Counted from the first letter of the stretch, positions 49,438 through 62,650 are shown. The stretch: 64,000 nt of DNA from Lethocerus indicus (GCA_019843655.1 JACDQD010000009.1:2106704-2170703), one strand, 5' to 3'. The notes: generated by a model not told the origin, from the letters alone. Translations and numbers: made by a program.

Positions 49438-52400
49438 GTACCAAATTCAAACCGAGCGACCTCCTTGCATCTCATGTTCTCCTGATACAAATCCTGATAC
49501 TTTTCCCGACCCAAATTGAAAATTTTAAAATATCAATATTTACCCAGATTTTTCGTTAATTTGATAATAAATGAAACTGTTAAGGCTTCTAATGCATAAA
49601 TTAGAAGGGGAAATTAATTTTTTTTAATTAATGATTAATTTATTTGATTGCAAATTTTACGCCCAAACATTTTCCGTGCAGTGCAGCCATCTGGCGGCGA
49701 TTTTACGAATTAAATACACGAATTGGCAAATATTTTTTATTCATAAAAAAAATACCCGACCGGTCACGAGATTCGTGCACGCTGAAAATTTACACAGAAA
49801 TACACACAAACGCCATCTGACAAATATATAGATACATTGACTTATCAACAGATTCGATCATAAAATCTAAATTTAAGCGAGAGCAGGTCCTAAAATTTTC
49901 GTTGCAGATTCATGCAGAATACACAGTTTCTCACGCAAAAATTTATTTAAGCGAAAAATGTTTCTCAGCGTGGCAATAAAAACAAATTAAAAAAGCAACA
50001 TTAAATACAACTGCAGATAACATTGACAGAGCTAAATTTGTACTGTTTGTATTTTGTAAGTTTGTAAAAATAATGCAAGGGTAGGCAATATCTGGAGTTA
50101 ATGCTAATAGCGAGTAAATTACATTAATTTTATTTTGAAAATTTGTAATAAGACATACAGTACTTTTCATTAATTGTCTTTACACAAAGTACCTATAACG
50201 TACTGATCTATTTTAAAGTTTGAAGACTGTGCTTAACTATTTCTAGCATGCCGCTGGTATTTCAATTTCATTTTCAGTTTTATGTTTACAATGAAAGTTT
50301 ATAATTATATTCTGCATACAGAAGAGGGTAGTCTGCATTTTTTCTTAACAAGCTCTATAATGAGGTTCAAACTTTCCTTCTATACTTAAATATCGTAAAT
50401 ATATTTTATGTATGTAAAGAAGAAATAAAACCAGCAAATCGTATCCTTGATATTTTGTTAAACTTTAAATATTTACGCTTGAATTTTGCAATATTTTGTG
50501 CACTTAAACTTCATATACCTGTAGTTTAATTAGTTCTTTGGGAACCACTGTCCTCTCACAATCAACTGAAATGTCAGATTGATTACAAATGGAATTTAAT
50601 TAATTTCATATTATATTTTCTGCATCATTGGTTGCGCAAAATTTGACACTTTCAAAATCGATTTAAACATTTGAGAAAGTGCTGAATCTAATGAAATGAC
50701 TCTAATTTTTTGATAAGTTAGTCTTACACACATTCTCCCTAGGAATAAGGTTAATAAACTACAGAATAGGGGATAACACAAATGAGTTACTACATTAAAT
50801 AGAACCATCTGTAAATAATTTATTTAATTTATATTTCGCATTTTATACAGATAAAATTCCAATAATTTAAAATCGATACAAAAATATAATAGCACTACTT
50901 TGTCAATAATAAATTTAATAAATACTCAAAAGGCGAAGCCGTTACACTATATAAGATATAGTTCAAAGTAAGCTGAAATTAAAATAAACTTTGTGCAAAA
51001 AGGCACTCGCATTTCTCAGTCTCCCAATTTAAATGTTTCAGTTAAAATATTCGCTAGTTTAACACAAACCGAAACCTACATTTAAGAATAAATTAAAGGC
51101 TATACACTATTAGCGTCATTATATAAAAATAAATAGATATAAAAGTTACTGTAACATAGACAGTACCACTGACAAACTTGAAAGTGTTCCAAAATTAAAT
51201 TTTCAACAAGTCCTTTTAAATACTTGAGGATTGTCTGCCGGAACTTCGTATCAGAATTAAAATAGAGAACTTTTTGTCCATTTAAAAGTTCTATGCCTAA
51301 GCAAAATACGTAGGCAATTATTCCAACGCTCAATACGGACTTGAGTATTGAAACTTGTAAAAATGATATGTTCACACTTTAAAATATCTACACGCCTACA
51401 AGGAACGGATACTAAGGATTGAACAGTACTTAGGATTAGTTAAGATAAAAATACACTTTAAAGGCAAAAACAGTGAATACAAGTTTGAAAAAACCCTGCG
51501 TGGATACACAGTTTTATAATAAAATATTTGCATCTTGTTACAATATAAACTATTTATTTTAAGGCCTCACGTGTGTCCACGTACAGAATGATTTATACTA
51601 CTACAACCTAAACTTCTATTCGAAATATTAAAATATATTTGGTTCTTCACAACCGAATTCATTAGAATTGAATTGAACTCATATTTGAATATAACAATTC
51701 CGTTTTAAATTTTTCAATCGAAGGAGAGGCTTGTCAGCGCGATGGATTTAAATCTGAGATAAATAATGTTAACACGTGAACACTCTTTACCGCCAACAAG
51801 CTTTTCCTTCCGCTGCAATTTTAAATTGCAAAATTCGTTTGGAACTCTTTCACTGTTGATTTGAGACTAGAAAATAATTTGCGTCCATTAAATGGAAAGA
51901 TTAATACATCTTTGTGCACAGAGACATATATTTGTGTTAACTCCCTTCAAGTATTTTCCACTCGCTGCTTTATCACCAAACAAGAAATTGAATTGCTATC
52001 TGGCAGTGAATATAATAAATCTTAAAAAATATATATATACATCGGCCATACAAGATATTTGTATATAAATCAAAATAGTACGATGACAGCACTTTTCATA
52101 ATATATTATCAACAGACTCTGGTTTATTTATTTCTGTTTATAACCAATCGCTTTAACGGAAAGAAACCAAATAAGTCTGAAAATGTAGAAGATCAAATTC
52201 AACAGTAAAGGTGAATACTGTTGTATTAAAATTTAAGAGCTTATTTTTTGAGACAATATTTCAAAATAACTTAAAATATCTTTGCAAAAAGAAGCAACAC
52301 AAAACTAACATGACTAATAAACTGGATGTTTTATATTTTGGTTCATTTTTTAAATTATTCTTTTTGAATTTAGTTTCTTTTTCAAATAGAAGAGACAATT

Positions 52401-53116
52401 TCGGTGTTTTTTTTAATTTATAAAAAATACGGAAATATCGAATATATATAAAATTTAAATAGTAAGACACTGCCACAACGTAAGCAATATACCCGAAGCC
52501 AATTTGTTACAAAAGAGGGCACAAAAGTGTCACCGTTTGTACAATTGAATACAGTAGAAATTGATAGAAAAATATTTAAATAATAAAATAAGCTTAAAAT
52601 TACAATTAGAAAAATTGGGAATGCAGAAAAACTGGGATTTTTTGATTTTAACTTAAGGGCAATTAGAATCACTCAACTTAATAGAGCTCGCTAAATAGTA
52701 CTTACACATAAAACAGATGCCAGAATAAAGAACTCAACCGGTAAGGTAATAGTGGCGATCCATTTACCTAATACATTTTGGGGTAAATAAGAACTTTTAT
52801 TATATGAACAGACAGGTTTCTGCTTAATTTTTGTCCGTGTAAACATTAGGACACTTGAAGTACTATGAAAGATGGCTTTCATACCTTTTTCTTCTCACAA
52901 ATAACATCTTCACAAGACAGGACCTTCAGTCTAGAGCTGCAGTATCAGAAATCGTTTCTTAAGGAACAAACTGCTGAAACGAATTCAACAAACTGTTTGT
53001 CTTAATTGAAACACTGTATTCTAGCGATATATACTAGTCGAAAACAGACGTGTCCGTACGAGGTCTGTGTCGCAATTGGTGGCTAAACATTCACTCCCCG
53101 TGTTAGAAAGAGCGAC

Positions 53117-53160
53117 AAAGCGTCCTGTCTGCACTGTTAACAGTGCAGGCAGGACGCTTT
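53117..53160. repeat. 44-bp near-perfect palindrome
   Basis: Left half AAAGCGTCCTGTCTGCACTG then TT; right half AACAGTGCAGGCAGGACGCT then TT. The arms pair at 21 of 22 positions with no loop. It lies about 200 bp past the FAM177 stop codon, in the likely 3' UTR, directly beside a decayed MITE arm. Confidence 0.9.
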
Positions 53161-53169
53161 ATCGACAGG

Positions 53170-53240
53170 ACGCTACTGACGACGGTGGGAAATTCGCGAA
53201 ACTGGTCTATAACAGGACCAAATAATCGAGGGGAGATAGA
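53170..53240. mobile_element. Decayed arm of the foldback MITE family
   Basis: Reads GCTACTGACGACGGTGGG, CGAAACTGGTCTATAACAGG, ACCAAATAATCGAGGGGAGA and TAGAA. This has the same order as the right arm of the intact copies (GCTACTGAAGATGGCGAGCG, GAAACCGGTCTAGC, GACCAAACC, GAGGAGACAGAA) with many substitutions. It shows the family is not confined to the receptor intron. Confidence 0.55.
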
Positions 53241-53354
53241 ATATCGTCGATATTTGAACAGACTGGCACCAGTGGTAAGTACTTTAGAGTTAAAGGAGAG
53301 GTAGCAGCTGCAGGAATGAATACTCGGATTAAAAAATATTAAAAGATGAAAAAA

Positions 53355-55352
53355 CTAAAATCTTTGCTGGTGATTTTGAGGAGGCGACGATGATGATGTC
53401 GATTTAAGCTGCGACTGTACAACGAAAGGAGCGTTGTTCGTTGGTTCAGCTGGACGCCAACCAGCCATTTCTACGTCCTCCTCCCTTTTTAAATTTTCGT
53501 CCTGAACGAAACACAAACGCAATGGAAATATACTGGGCCAAGCTTTGACAGAACGCTATCGCAAATAAAATAAAAAGTAAAGACAGCTGGGAAGGAAAGC
53601 AATTTTAAAAGCGGACCATTACGGCCAACAATACAAACTGTTTTACAGTTTAAATTTTTGAAGTGCTGAAAGATGGGAAAAATATTAATACACTTTGTCT
53701 TCATTCCAGTTTTACAATCCTCACTCATTAATTTCTTCAATATCAATCCAAACTCAATTTATTCCAACTCCGACCTCATCTGTGTGACTAATCAGCCCAG
53801 CTTACTGGCATTCATTTACAGCGAATAATAACTACGGAAAGCGAGATATTTCTATTTTTAAAAATAAAGCGGATACAGATAAAAATCTATTATGCAGATT
53901 CCAGGCAATGATTTCCAATTGATATTGTATACTGAATTCAGAAGTATTATCCAAAATTACAGTATTATAACCTGGATAAAAACCAAGTTAAGGTAAAACC
54001 TTAACACTGTCCATAAGGTATTTATTTTGGTGACCTCTGAGGATTTGGTCTATTAAAATATCAAGCAACAGGTGTAACTATTTCCCCCTTAATACCTCCT
54101 TATCCAGAAACTATCCATTTTGCACTGGATTACTCTAACCACTAACAAAATACTTATTTTCTAATAATTTATTTTTTAAATGACACTGATTCTCTCCTAT
54201 AAGTTTAATAGAAATAAATTTCTCTATTTGATTAATTGATAAGACAAATTTTATTTTTTGTTGGGAAAATTAATAGTAGGGTCATTTAACATTCTTTTAA
54301 AATTATGAAACAAATTTTCTGTTATATAAATTTTTTGTTTTCCCAACAGTTTTGGGAGTTTTTTGCATGTACTTTTTTCTTCTTTTAAAAAATGACAACA
54401 TTTAAATTCCTATTATAATTTTTCTACGGTTTAGAGTTTAAATTCCAGTTTGCTAGTCAGATTGAATTACTGTTACAAAACCATGTTTAAAATGTGCCAC
54501 CCAAAAACTTTGAAAAGCTCCATACTAAGATCAGGTATGTTCGGGTTCAGTTATTAAAAAATTATTAATGGATATCTCACCAATACTATTGACAATGTTC
54601 TTGCTTAAAATACAAAATCCTGTACCTCGAGGGCCCAACAAAAAAATACCTTCAAATTTTGTCTGCACATTTCATGCGCAATTAAAGTTGTCTACAACTG
54701 TAAATAGAATGACGATATTCTGTTACCTCGGCCATCTGTCTGTTGTACTGCTCGATTTCGTAGCCGTATTTTGGCGAAGTGATGCCGAAGAAGTGGGCCA
54801 ACGACTCTCCGAAATAATCGCAAACCGCCAGCAGCTTCATACTTGCCAAAACTGTCTGGTACCAAAACCAGGGACCCCAGCTCAGAAGTGTCTGCGAAGG
54901 GAAAAAAAAAGCATCTTAACTCAGTACGTCTGTTACATTAAAATAGGCTGAAGGGACCAAAATAAATTACTATGAAAAGTAAAACTACGCATAAGCTGGG
55001 TGAAACATTGAATGGCCAAAACTTTGACTCATAGTTGGTCGATTACATTAATTATCAATGTTGCAAATAATTTTTTTTTAATCGCATTTATTGATTACTT
55101 CTCAAGTATACTAATTTTGGTCGTGATCATATAATAAATTTTAAAATTAGAGTCCTCATGAAAGACAATCGGCATCTATTATAAACTAAAACTGTTCAAC
55201 ACATTTTGTATAAATTTTACTTTTCCTGCATCATGTAATACCATGAAAAACAACATATAAGTTAAGCAATAATTTTAAGATTAGTTTTTGATTAGATTAT
55301 TTTTGCTGCTTACAAAATTATGTCCCACTCAAACAGACCGATACTTACCTCA

Positions 55353-55417
<65 letters not shown>

Positions 55418-56056
55418 TACACATATACTTTTTTATGGTATGAACTTACAGGATCGACACTGGGAGTTGAAGGTTCTTTAGGAATTAGCACTGAATCTTC
55501 TTCATCGCTGCTGTACTCTTCAAGTGTTCCATCTGAAAAGTGCAAAATCCTTTTCGGCGTCCGCTTGTGGGTTATATCCACTTCTTTCATTTCGTCCTTT
55601 GCTTCCTGCGACAAAAATATACCGAATCATTAGAAAAAAAATGAATCCGTTAAACACTATTCAAATTTTCTTCTGTCTTTAATCAGTCCATAATTTAGCA
55701 AGAATTATAAATATACGACACTCAGTACAGATTTTCAATGCGACTGAAAATTGTAAATTTTTCTTAAAGTATTATATATATAGTATACAGTATATTATTT
55801 CCACAGAATATTTTCGGGAGTCGTAAGAAATCCACTCAAATTTGTAACTGACTGGTTATGAAGGTTTGGAAAGTTACAAATCTGCGATGAATTTTAATTT
55901 GCATCTTCCTTATATATTCGCTTCGTTTACTGGAAAATAAAACTGAAACTTTTCACAATTTACAAATCAAGTTTACAAATGGAAAAATTGTTTTACCTCA
56001 TCGTTAGGAAAATGTAAATCCACGGAGTCGATGTGTAAATAATTTTCGCTCGACAT
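53355..56056 (-). CDS. FAM177: FAM177 family protein
   Basis: Small conserved eukaryotic protein, 175 residues. The human FAM177A1 protein is reported at the Golgi with VPS13B; the biochemical role is unknown. Coding exons on the minus strand, in order: 56056-55997, 55605-55450, 54891-54727 and 53501-53355, all joined in phase 0 with GT-AG introns (donors GTAAAA, GTAAGT, GTAACA; acceptors GTCGCAG, TTCGCAG, GTTCAG). Start ATG at 56056. The family core runs over about residues 35-125: RILHFSDGTLEEYSSDEED, then SWGPWFWYQTVLASMKLLAV, CDYFGESLAHFFGITSPKYG and YEIEQYNRQMAE. The C-terminus is Ser/Pro/Gln-rich (STSSSSPPQNHQQRF). The central segment with GPWFWY and AVCDYFGE is hydrophobic and could lie on or in a membrane. 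The gene is divergent from Arp10. Confidence 0.88.
55357..55410. repeat. (TA)n microsatellite in the FAM177 gene
   Basis: About 26 TA units in intron 2 of the FAM177 gene, beginning about 40 bp downstream of its 5' splice site (on the minus strand). Confidence 0.95.
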
Positions 56057-56800
56057 TTTCAGAACGGAAAATACGCCTACTTACTTTCGAATGTAAATAT
56101 TTCGATACGAATTAAAAAAAATAAATAAAACAAATTTATAGATTGAGCCGAAAGTGAAAACAAACCTATCTAACAACAGACTACCGGAGAAGGTTCCATT
56201 CGCCCTAAATAGAAATATTATTATTTTGATTATTATGCGATATAACAATATATTGTTTTTCATTGGAATAGACTTCTTTTAATCAATTAATAGAAATATG
56301 AAATAGTAATATGGGAATATGTATTATTACAACTTATATTTGGGTATAAATAAATATACTTTTTAGTTCGATTGTCTCAAGTTTTATAGTAGTTTTTATA
56401 ATTCGTTAATAATATACACTTATTTTATTATTACTTATTTTACTATTATTAAATTTTATATTATTAACACTTATTTTATTATTATATGTTTTTGATGTAT
56501 ATATCTAATCGGTTTGGGGACAATGAAACGGAATAAAAATAAATTTATGTTCGAGGTATCGAGAAAAAAAATTATTCGCGAATAAATGAGTTATAATTAT
56601 TTAATTTTAATTTCGCAAATTATTTATTAAAATGTATATGTATAACAGTGGCCAACACCGGTGTGTAACCAACCTTAGCATGTTTAACCTGGCTGGCTAT
56701 CTGTCGGACCGTCTCGGTTTCTGATTTCGAGGCTGTAATTTTATTCTATAAATAAATAAGTATATACTGTTATATAAAATAGAAAGTAAATACAGGCAGG
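56057..56800. promoter_or_regulatory. Shared divergent promoter region of FAM177 (-) and Arp10 (+)
   Basis: 744 bp separate the two start codons with no other gene between. The interval is AT-rich in the middle and more mixed near both ends (56150-56200 and 56640-56730). No convincing TATA box position could be chosen among the many AT runs. ACACCGGTGT near 56656 is a perfect 10-bp palindrome. Shared regulation is inferred from geometry only. Confidence 0.5.
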
Positions 56801-59800
56801 ATGTCGCTGTACGAAGGTCTGTCGGTCGACAAGCCGGCGGTCGTCCTAGATCTGGGCGCCAGATACACCAAGTAAGGCTGTAGGCTCTCGATGATATTTT
56901 CTTCCAGCCTCTTCGCCAATTCGTTTTCTCTCAAATCCGATATTTTCCGCGATAATAAAGCGAGCGGAGGCGGGGGCGGGGGGATAAGATTCTCCCGGAT
57001 TGTCAATAACCTCGGCCCTGTTTCAGGTTCGGTTTCGTCGGCGAACTCGGCCCCAGATGCATAATTCCTTCAGAAATCGCCTGCCCGTTGACCGGCAAAA
57101 TGAGGTTGATACACAGTTACAAAAGCGAGAAGGATCTCTACGCGCTGCTGGTAGAATTCGTCCGCATGCTCTTCTTCAAGTGGGTTCAGATCGCTTTCGC
57201 TCAGTTACAAATTTCAGTTTATCTTCACTCATTCGCTAGCTCATTTCACCCCATGAAAATTCCCATATTTACAAAATTAATTATTGGGACAGTTTGTTGA
57301 AATGAATTAATTTATCACAACCCAGCAATTTACCATTTTTTTTTTTGTAAATGTAATCCCTGGGCACCAGCTGCCAAAGATTAACCACCTCATTTATTAT
57401 CCTTTTAAAATTAGTGACAATAGCATCTAATTGGTGATATAAAGCGTACTTTAAATTATTTGTTTCGGGGCATACAACTTTGTCTAATATTTTCCGATAG
57501 GGTCTTCAAGTTACACCACTTATTGCTTAATGTTATTGTCAGTGACGCGGCGTTAACCCGTTAAGTACCAAATTTTTTTTTCTGAAAATTTTGCATAACA
57601 TTTACTTATTACGATGCATTATTATGAAATAATTTTTTAAAAACCAGTTTGTCAAATATTTTGTTTTTTAAATCGAGTCTCCATTCGGGGATTAGGGCAT
57701 TATACAGAGTTGAACCGACACATGAGACCGACCGTCTTTTATTTCGAATATTAATCATAATTACGAGTATTTTAACACAATGTAGTATTTATAATGTGAA
57801 ATTACTGAAAGTAATAAAAAGAAAACTTCCTGTAAACGCATATATCATATCAGAAAAAATTAACTGATCCCCAATTGGGGCCTACGGTACTTAATGGGTT
57901 AATAATGCAGTGAGATATTGACACTGTAGTCTCTAGTATTATAACTTTAAAAAAATTCACCATCATCGGATTTTTGCACGTGTCATATAATGCCATGTAT
58001 ATGCAATTAATTCGTATGGTTCAAAGTATTATGTACTATTTATTATTGTAGCCAGAAAATATTATAGAAACTAATGGGGCCGTTTTTCTTTTGCAGACAT
58101 GTTCTAGTGAACCCGAAGGAAAGGAATGTTGTTATTGTTGAATCGCTTCTCTGTCCCACAATATTCAGGGACACGCTCGCCAAAGTTTTGTACAGGCATT
58201 TCGAGGTAAATTTGTAAATAACACGTTGGTGTAATTGCAGAAAATATAATGCAGCAATATTTCTGTAGTTGAGTCCGTGAAGACTCGGCAAATTTCTAAT
58301 ATTACTCTTTTGGATTTATGATATTCAAGCAAAAATTTAGTACTTTATACACACTAAAATTACATTTAAAAAAACCAGAGTACAGATTTATTACACCTGC
58401 AATGATGAGAATTTATAACATCAATAGCTTCAAAGTGAAAAATTTAACAATTAAAAAATATAACTGGATGTTGTGACCTATCACATTGAATGATTATAAA
58501 TTAATGACTTAGAAATTGGTAAGAACTAGGTATAAGAAGAGACTTAAATAGAATCTGAGGTCCATCCAGGGTGTTTTTATGCTGTCAGAAAAATTCCAAT
58601 ATTCTTTTGGATTTACAATACTCAATTTAAAATGTAACAATAGCATAAAAATCCAGTGTACAGATTTATTACATTTGTAGTTAATCGACTGATTCGAAGG
58701 GAAAAGTTTAACATTCAAAAAATATATAAGGATTGAACAGAAGTTGTTGGACAAATTGTGTTGGTTTGGACAGAAACAAATTTCATTTTTGGTCGGGAAC
58801 AAATTAATTAATGATTTATTCTTGATTCAGGTGGCGTCTATACTGTTTGCACCGTCGCACTTGGTCGCTCTTTGCACTCTGGGCGTGAAAACGGCACTTG
58901 TGATCGATGTGGGTTATGAAGAGGTTCAGATAATTCCCGTTTACGAAGGCGTTCCTGTGTTGAACGCATGGCAGGCTCAGCCATTGGCGGCGCGTGCCGT
59001 ACAAGTGTAAACAGAAATTTATTTTTCAATCTTTCTCTATTTGAAAACTCTTTTCTGCAGTCTACAGTATTCTACAAATCACTATCATTTTGACACTACG
59101 CAATCGTACCCATCTAGAATTTCGTACCACTTTTAGATAATCCCTTTTTTTTGGTTCCAGCCGGCTCAAAAACAACATTTTGAATGCGTACAACAACAAG
59201 AAGAACGCCGGAGATATAGAATGCTTCGACGAGGATATCCTGGAGCTTACCGAGAGTGTCATAGAGGATATCAAAGGTAGTGCGCTTTTAATTCTCTTAA
59301 TCGGCCTAACTTAACCTATCCCCTTGTAGTTTACACTTAAAGCTACAATAACAGTTATTTCAATTTAATTTCTTTTCAATTGAAAACCGAGAAACAATTC
59401 AGAGATACCGGTAACTCTTTTGCTGTGACGGTGTGCTGTATTTGCATAACATTCACTACATTATATATACAGGAACATTTTATCCTTATTTTGTTATTAA
59501 CTTATTTACATTTGAAATTATGATTGAGGGTAGTTAAGGGGTTAATATTAGTTCAATTTTAATATTAGTCCTCTTTTCATGATACGTTTAAATGTAAAAT
59601 TTGACCATAATTTTTTGCAGTTGTAAAATTACCCGTAATCCTTTTGCTTGATGCAACGCTATGTTTATATAAAATTCACTACATTGTACATACAGGAATG
59701 TCCTTGTTATCCAGGTTTATTACATTTAAACTAAATTATTTCTTGATCGAATTTTTTAAAATGAAAATTACCCTAAATCATCTAATCCTGCAGTTGACCG

Positions 59801-62142
59801 GTTTCAATTGATGTTTGGTTTCTGTTTTTGTTGTTTGATCAGTTCGTGGCTGTTTCGTAACGACTATGGACAGGAGCCGGAAGATAGCCAAGGGCAACGG
59901 CCCTAAGGAGCCGCCGCCTCTCAGGTATTGGATTGGCGACAAAATTGTAGACATACCGGGCATGGTCAGAGAAACTGCGTTCGACGTCATCTTCGAACAG
60001 GACAACGATCACAACTCTCTGCCGAATCTCGTACTTGATTCTATATTGAAGGTATTTTTCGGTTTTATAAATCACCAATCTATACTTCTGTAGTTGTGCT
60101 ATTGATGCCAGTGCTAGACAGACAGGTTGCGGTGTAAATTTTCTCAGTAATTTTTCATTCTATAAAAACATAAAATCTTATACAGTTTTATGCACAAAGT
60201 AGCACAACACTAACAGCTATATTATTCTTATTTTTTTCTTTATTTATGCCGAGGCTTTCTGTACAAAAGACAAGTTGAGACAGAAAACCTCACTAATTTT
60301 ATTACTGCGGATGTTTTTAATTAATTTAAAATGTTTTCTCAACAATATTTTATTGTATAAAGCCTGGAATCTTACATAGTACAAAGTGCAGTGCAAGGGA
60401 ATAGTAGCATTTTTTTTTTAAACTGATTAATTCTCACTTAAGGTGGAGGCTTAAATTTTTTCTTTATGCTACTGATTGCTGTGAAAGTCTTGGACAGGCT
60501 ATTTGAAACAGAAAACCTGATTACTTTCATTACTTCGGATGTTTTCAATCCACTCTACGTGCGATATAAATGTTATAAAACGGATAGTGGAAATGATCTA
60601 TATAATTTTTAGTTGCAAGATTACTCAGGTACTGATAATTTTGATTCCTGTTTCCTGGTTGGTATAATCTTCGGTAGATTGATTATAGCACGCTATCGTT
60701 GTACACTCTACAATCTATGCTCTGACCCCCATCTCTTGGGCCAATATAAAGTTGTATTTACGCTTTGAATTTTCAAGTGCGGTATCGACACAAGAAAAGC
60801 CCTCGCCGAAAACATACTGCTGGTCGGCGGCACTGTGATGGCGCCCGGTTTCAAAGCCCGATTCCTCGATGAAGTTAAATCGCTTCTCAATTCGCACGAA
60901 TACTCGGCGAAGCTTCCGCTCGAAACTGTCAAAATCCACGTTCCGCCCTGCAAGGACAACTACACCTGTTGGCTCGGAGGTGAAATTCTACACCCGTATT
61001 TATTTTTAATCCGATAAATTAATCCTTTATTAACAGATTGAGGACGCGGCTCTGCGCGTTCGACACGCACTCGAAGACGCGCATTTTCGAACGCTCTAAA
61101 AACATGCTTGGCATGTAACAGGAAGCGGATACGCAGATTACTAATTTGCATTTACTATTTTTAAATAATACTATATATATCTGTTTATTATACAAGATTT
61201 AATTTTTTTTTAGCCTTATATTTATGCACATTCTGTAAGTAATAGCGATTTGTTTCTTCGGAAATAATTTTGAAAAATTTATCGCCAAATATACAATCGA
61301 CAGCTCTTCTTTCGCGCTGCAATTTCTTTGTAACGATGTTGTACCACAAATTCTTTCAAAAGGTTCCAGATTTGGAAGCATTTGTCCATTCTTCAATTAT
61401 AGACTCATCGGCCTCCTCCGCCTCCGAATCTTCACTTTCGCTCGAAATGTTATATTTTTCACTCAAATTTTTTCTTCCTTTAATCGCATCACTTCAATTC
61501 AAGAATATCGCCGCTATCACCGAATTAATTTTCGTCGCAAGTTTTGTTCGGTTCATCGGATAAATTGTTGTATAACGATTCACTTTCAGTTTCGTTTTCA
61601 TTACATCTGTATGTCATTTCGCCGCTTTAATAGGGGCTAATTCGTAAAATCAATTTCTGTTATCAATTATCGGTAGCGGATAGATTGAAAATATAGACGA
61701 TACTAAAAAAATTGTTACCTTCCAAATTTAAAACACGAAGTTTGATATGCGGCTCGTCGCTTAGTTGCCGACTGAATAAAAAAAAATACACGAAAACGAG
61801 ATGAATATTAGTCGTAGTCATAAGAATATTTCGGTGGAACGATTGGAAGTTTAAAAATAAATTAAAATTTTGGTTTGCCGACGTTATAGTCACTTTGTTA
61901 TTCTCATTTCAAAGAAGTAATATTGTCAGTCTTTCTCCGCTTCTTTGACCCCAAGTCCAGACAGATATCTGAAACATAACATTTCTCCGTTAATGATTGC
62001 AGGTGCGATATTCGGAGCGACGGATATACTGCCGATGAGAGCTTTGGGCAGGGAACAATACCTGGAATTGAACACGGTGCCAGACTGGTCGAATCTGGCG
62101 CACAACTCTCTGCTCTCGTTATTCCCCAAGTTGGCCATCTAG
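56801..62142 (+). CDS. Arp10: Actin-related protein 10, dynactin pointed-end subunit
   Basis: Component of the pointed-end complex that caps the Arp1 filament of dynactin and so serves dynein transport in the cytoplasm (orthologue of human ACTR10, also called Arp11). Exons: 56801-56871, 57027-57179, 58097-58205, 58831-59006, 59161-59276, 59843-60051, 60778-60979 and 62003-62142. They total 1176 nt and join in phase to 391 residues, the normal size for the family. The actin fold is clear: phosphate-1 loop LDLGARYTKFGFVGE (about 16-30), phosphate-2 loop VIDVGYEEVQIIPVYEG (about 135-151), AWQAQPLAARAV after it, and adenosine motif LLVGGTVMAPGFKARF (about 292-307), then CWLGGAIFGATD near the C-terminus. 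Exon 4 ends with GT before GTAAAC; an apparent donor two bases earlier breaks the phase. The gene is divergent from FAM177. Confidence 0.92.
57553..57902. mobile_element. piggyBac-type MITE in Arp10 intron 2
   Basis: Flanked by TTAA on both sides (57553-57556 and 57899-57902). The 342-bp insert begins CCCGTTAAGTACC and ends GGTACTTAATGGG, inverted repeats of about 13 bp with one mismatch. A TTAA target and CCC...GGG ends are the hallmarks of piggyBac-superfamily insertions. The internal open frame of about 70 codons has no recognised motif, so this is a non-autonomous element. It lies in the same orientation-neutral position in the 917-bp intron, well away from the splice sites. Confidence 0.85.
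60980..62002 (+). other. Last intron of Arp10
   Basis: Donor GTGAAA at 60980, acceptor GATTGCAG ending at 62002; G+GT restores Gly in WLGGAIFG. It contains a GC-richer island (61035-61110) and several short open frames on both strands, none recognisable. Confidence 0.7.
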
Positions 62143-62585
62143 GGAACTCCCATAGCATTTATTCTACCCCCACTATATTGTATTCTGTGTTAGACATTTT
62201 GTACCAAAATATTTATTTATTTAAAAAAATGTGTTGTTATATTTATACGATCGATATAATTAAGGAGAAGAGGGCTTTTTTTTATATACATCATACACGC
62301 AAAGTACCAATTGTAATGTTATGCTTTTCACCAAGATATTATTTGTCTGCAGAAAAAAGACTGATCATCCAACTTTATAGGTATTGCAATTTTGTGGACT
62401 TTAATTTTTTTTAATTCTCTTTGGAGTAGGTTCGCTGTACTAAGGGAAACAGAGTCTTATAAAAGCATTTAGTTGTATAACGGTATTACAACAAAGCAAG
62501 TTCTATTTTTTTTTTTGTAATTTTATTCATTATAAAAAAAGTATTAAATCGTTTTGTTAATTTTCTCAAAATAAATTTAATTATT
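62143..62585 (+). other. Probable 3' UTR of Arp10
   Basis: AT-rich sequence after TAG at 62140-62142, with an AATAAA near 62569 (AAAATAAATTTAATT) as a likely poly(A) signal. The piggyBac-type MITE at 62651 lies just beyond. Confidence 0.4.
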
Positions 62586-62650
62586 AATCAGTTTGTCTAT
62601 TGTATTTTTTAATCACCCATTTTCAGCTCCCCATTATTTATTCACTCAAA

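Larger units (their letters stand above)
47846..53354. other. Region between two convergent genes, mostly AT-rich
   Basis: Lies between the 3' end of the ZNF318-like gene (+) and the stop of the FAM177 gene (-), so part of it is FAM177 3' UTR. On the minus strand AATAAA occurs at 48160-48165, among several. Apart from the 61-bp array (48850-49437) and the palindrome with MITE arm (53117-53240), the roughly 3.7 kb from 49440 to 53100 show nothing I can name. Confidence 0.5.

Noticed and set aside
49278..49514. 78-codon minus-strand open frame
   Set aside because: It lies over the 61-bp tandem repeat; because 61 is not a multiple of 3 the frame does not repeat a peptide and shows no family motif. 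It is a by-product of the array.
59001..59006. Splice donor GTGTAA at 59005 for Arp10 exon 4
   Set aside because: It leaves the next exon out of phase; GTAAAC two bases later restores VRLKNN and the full 391-residue frame.
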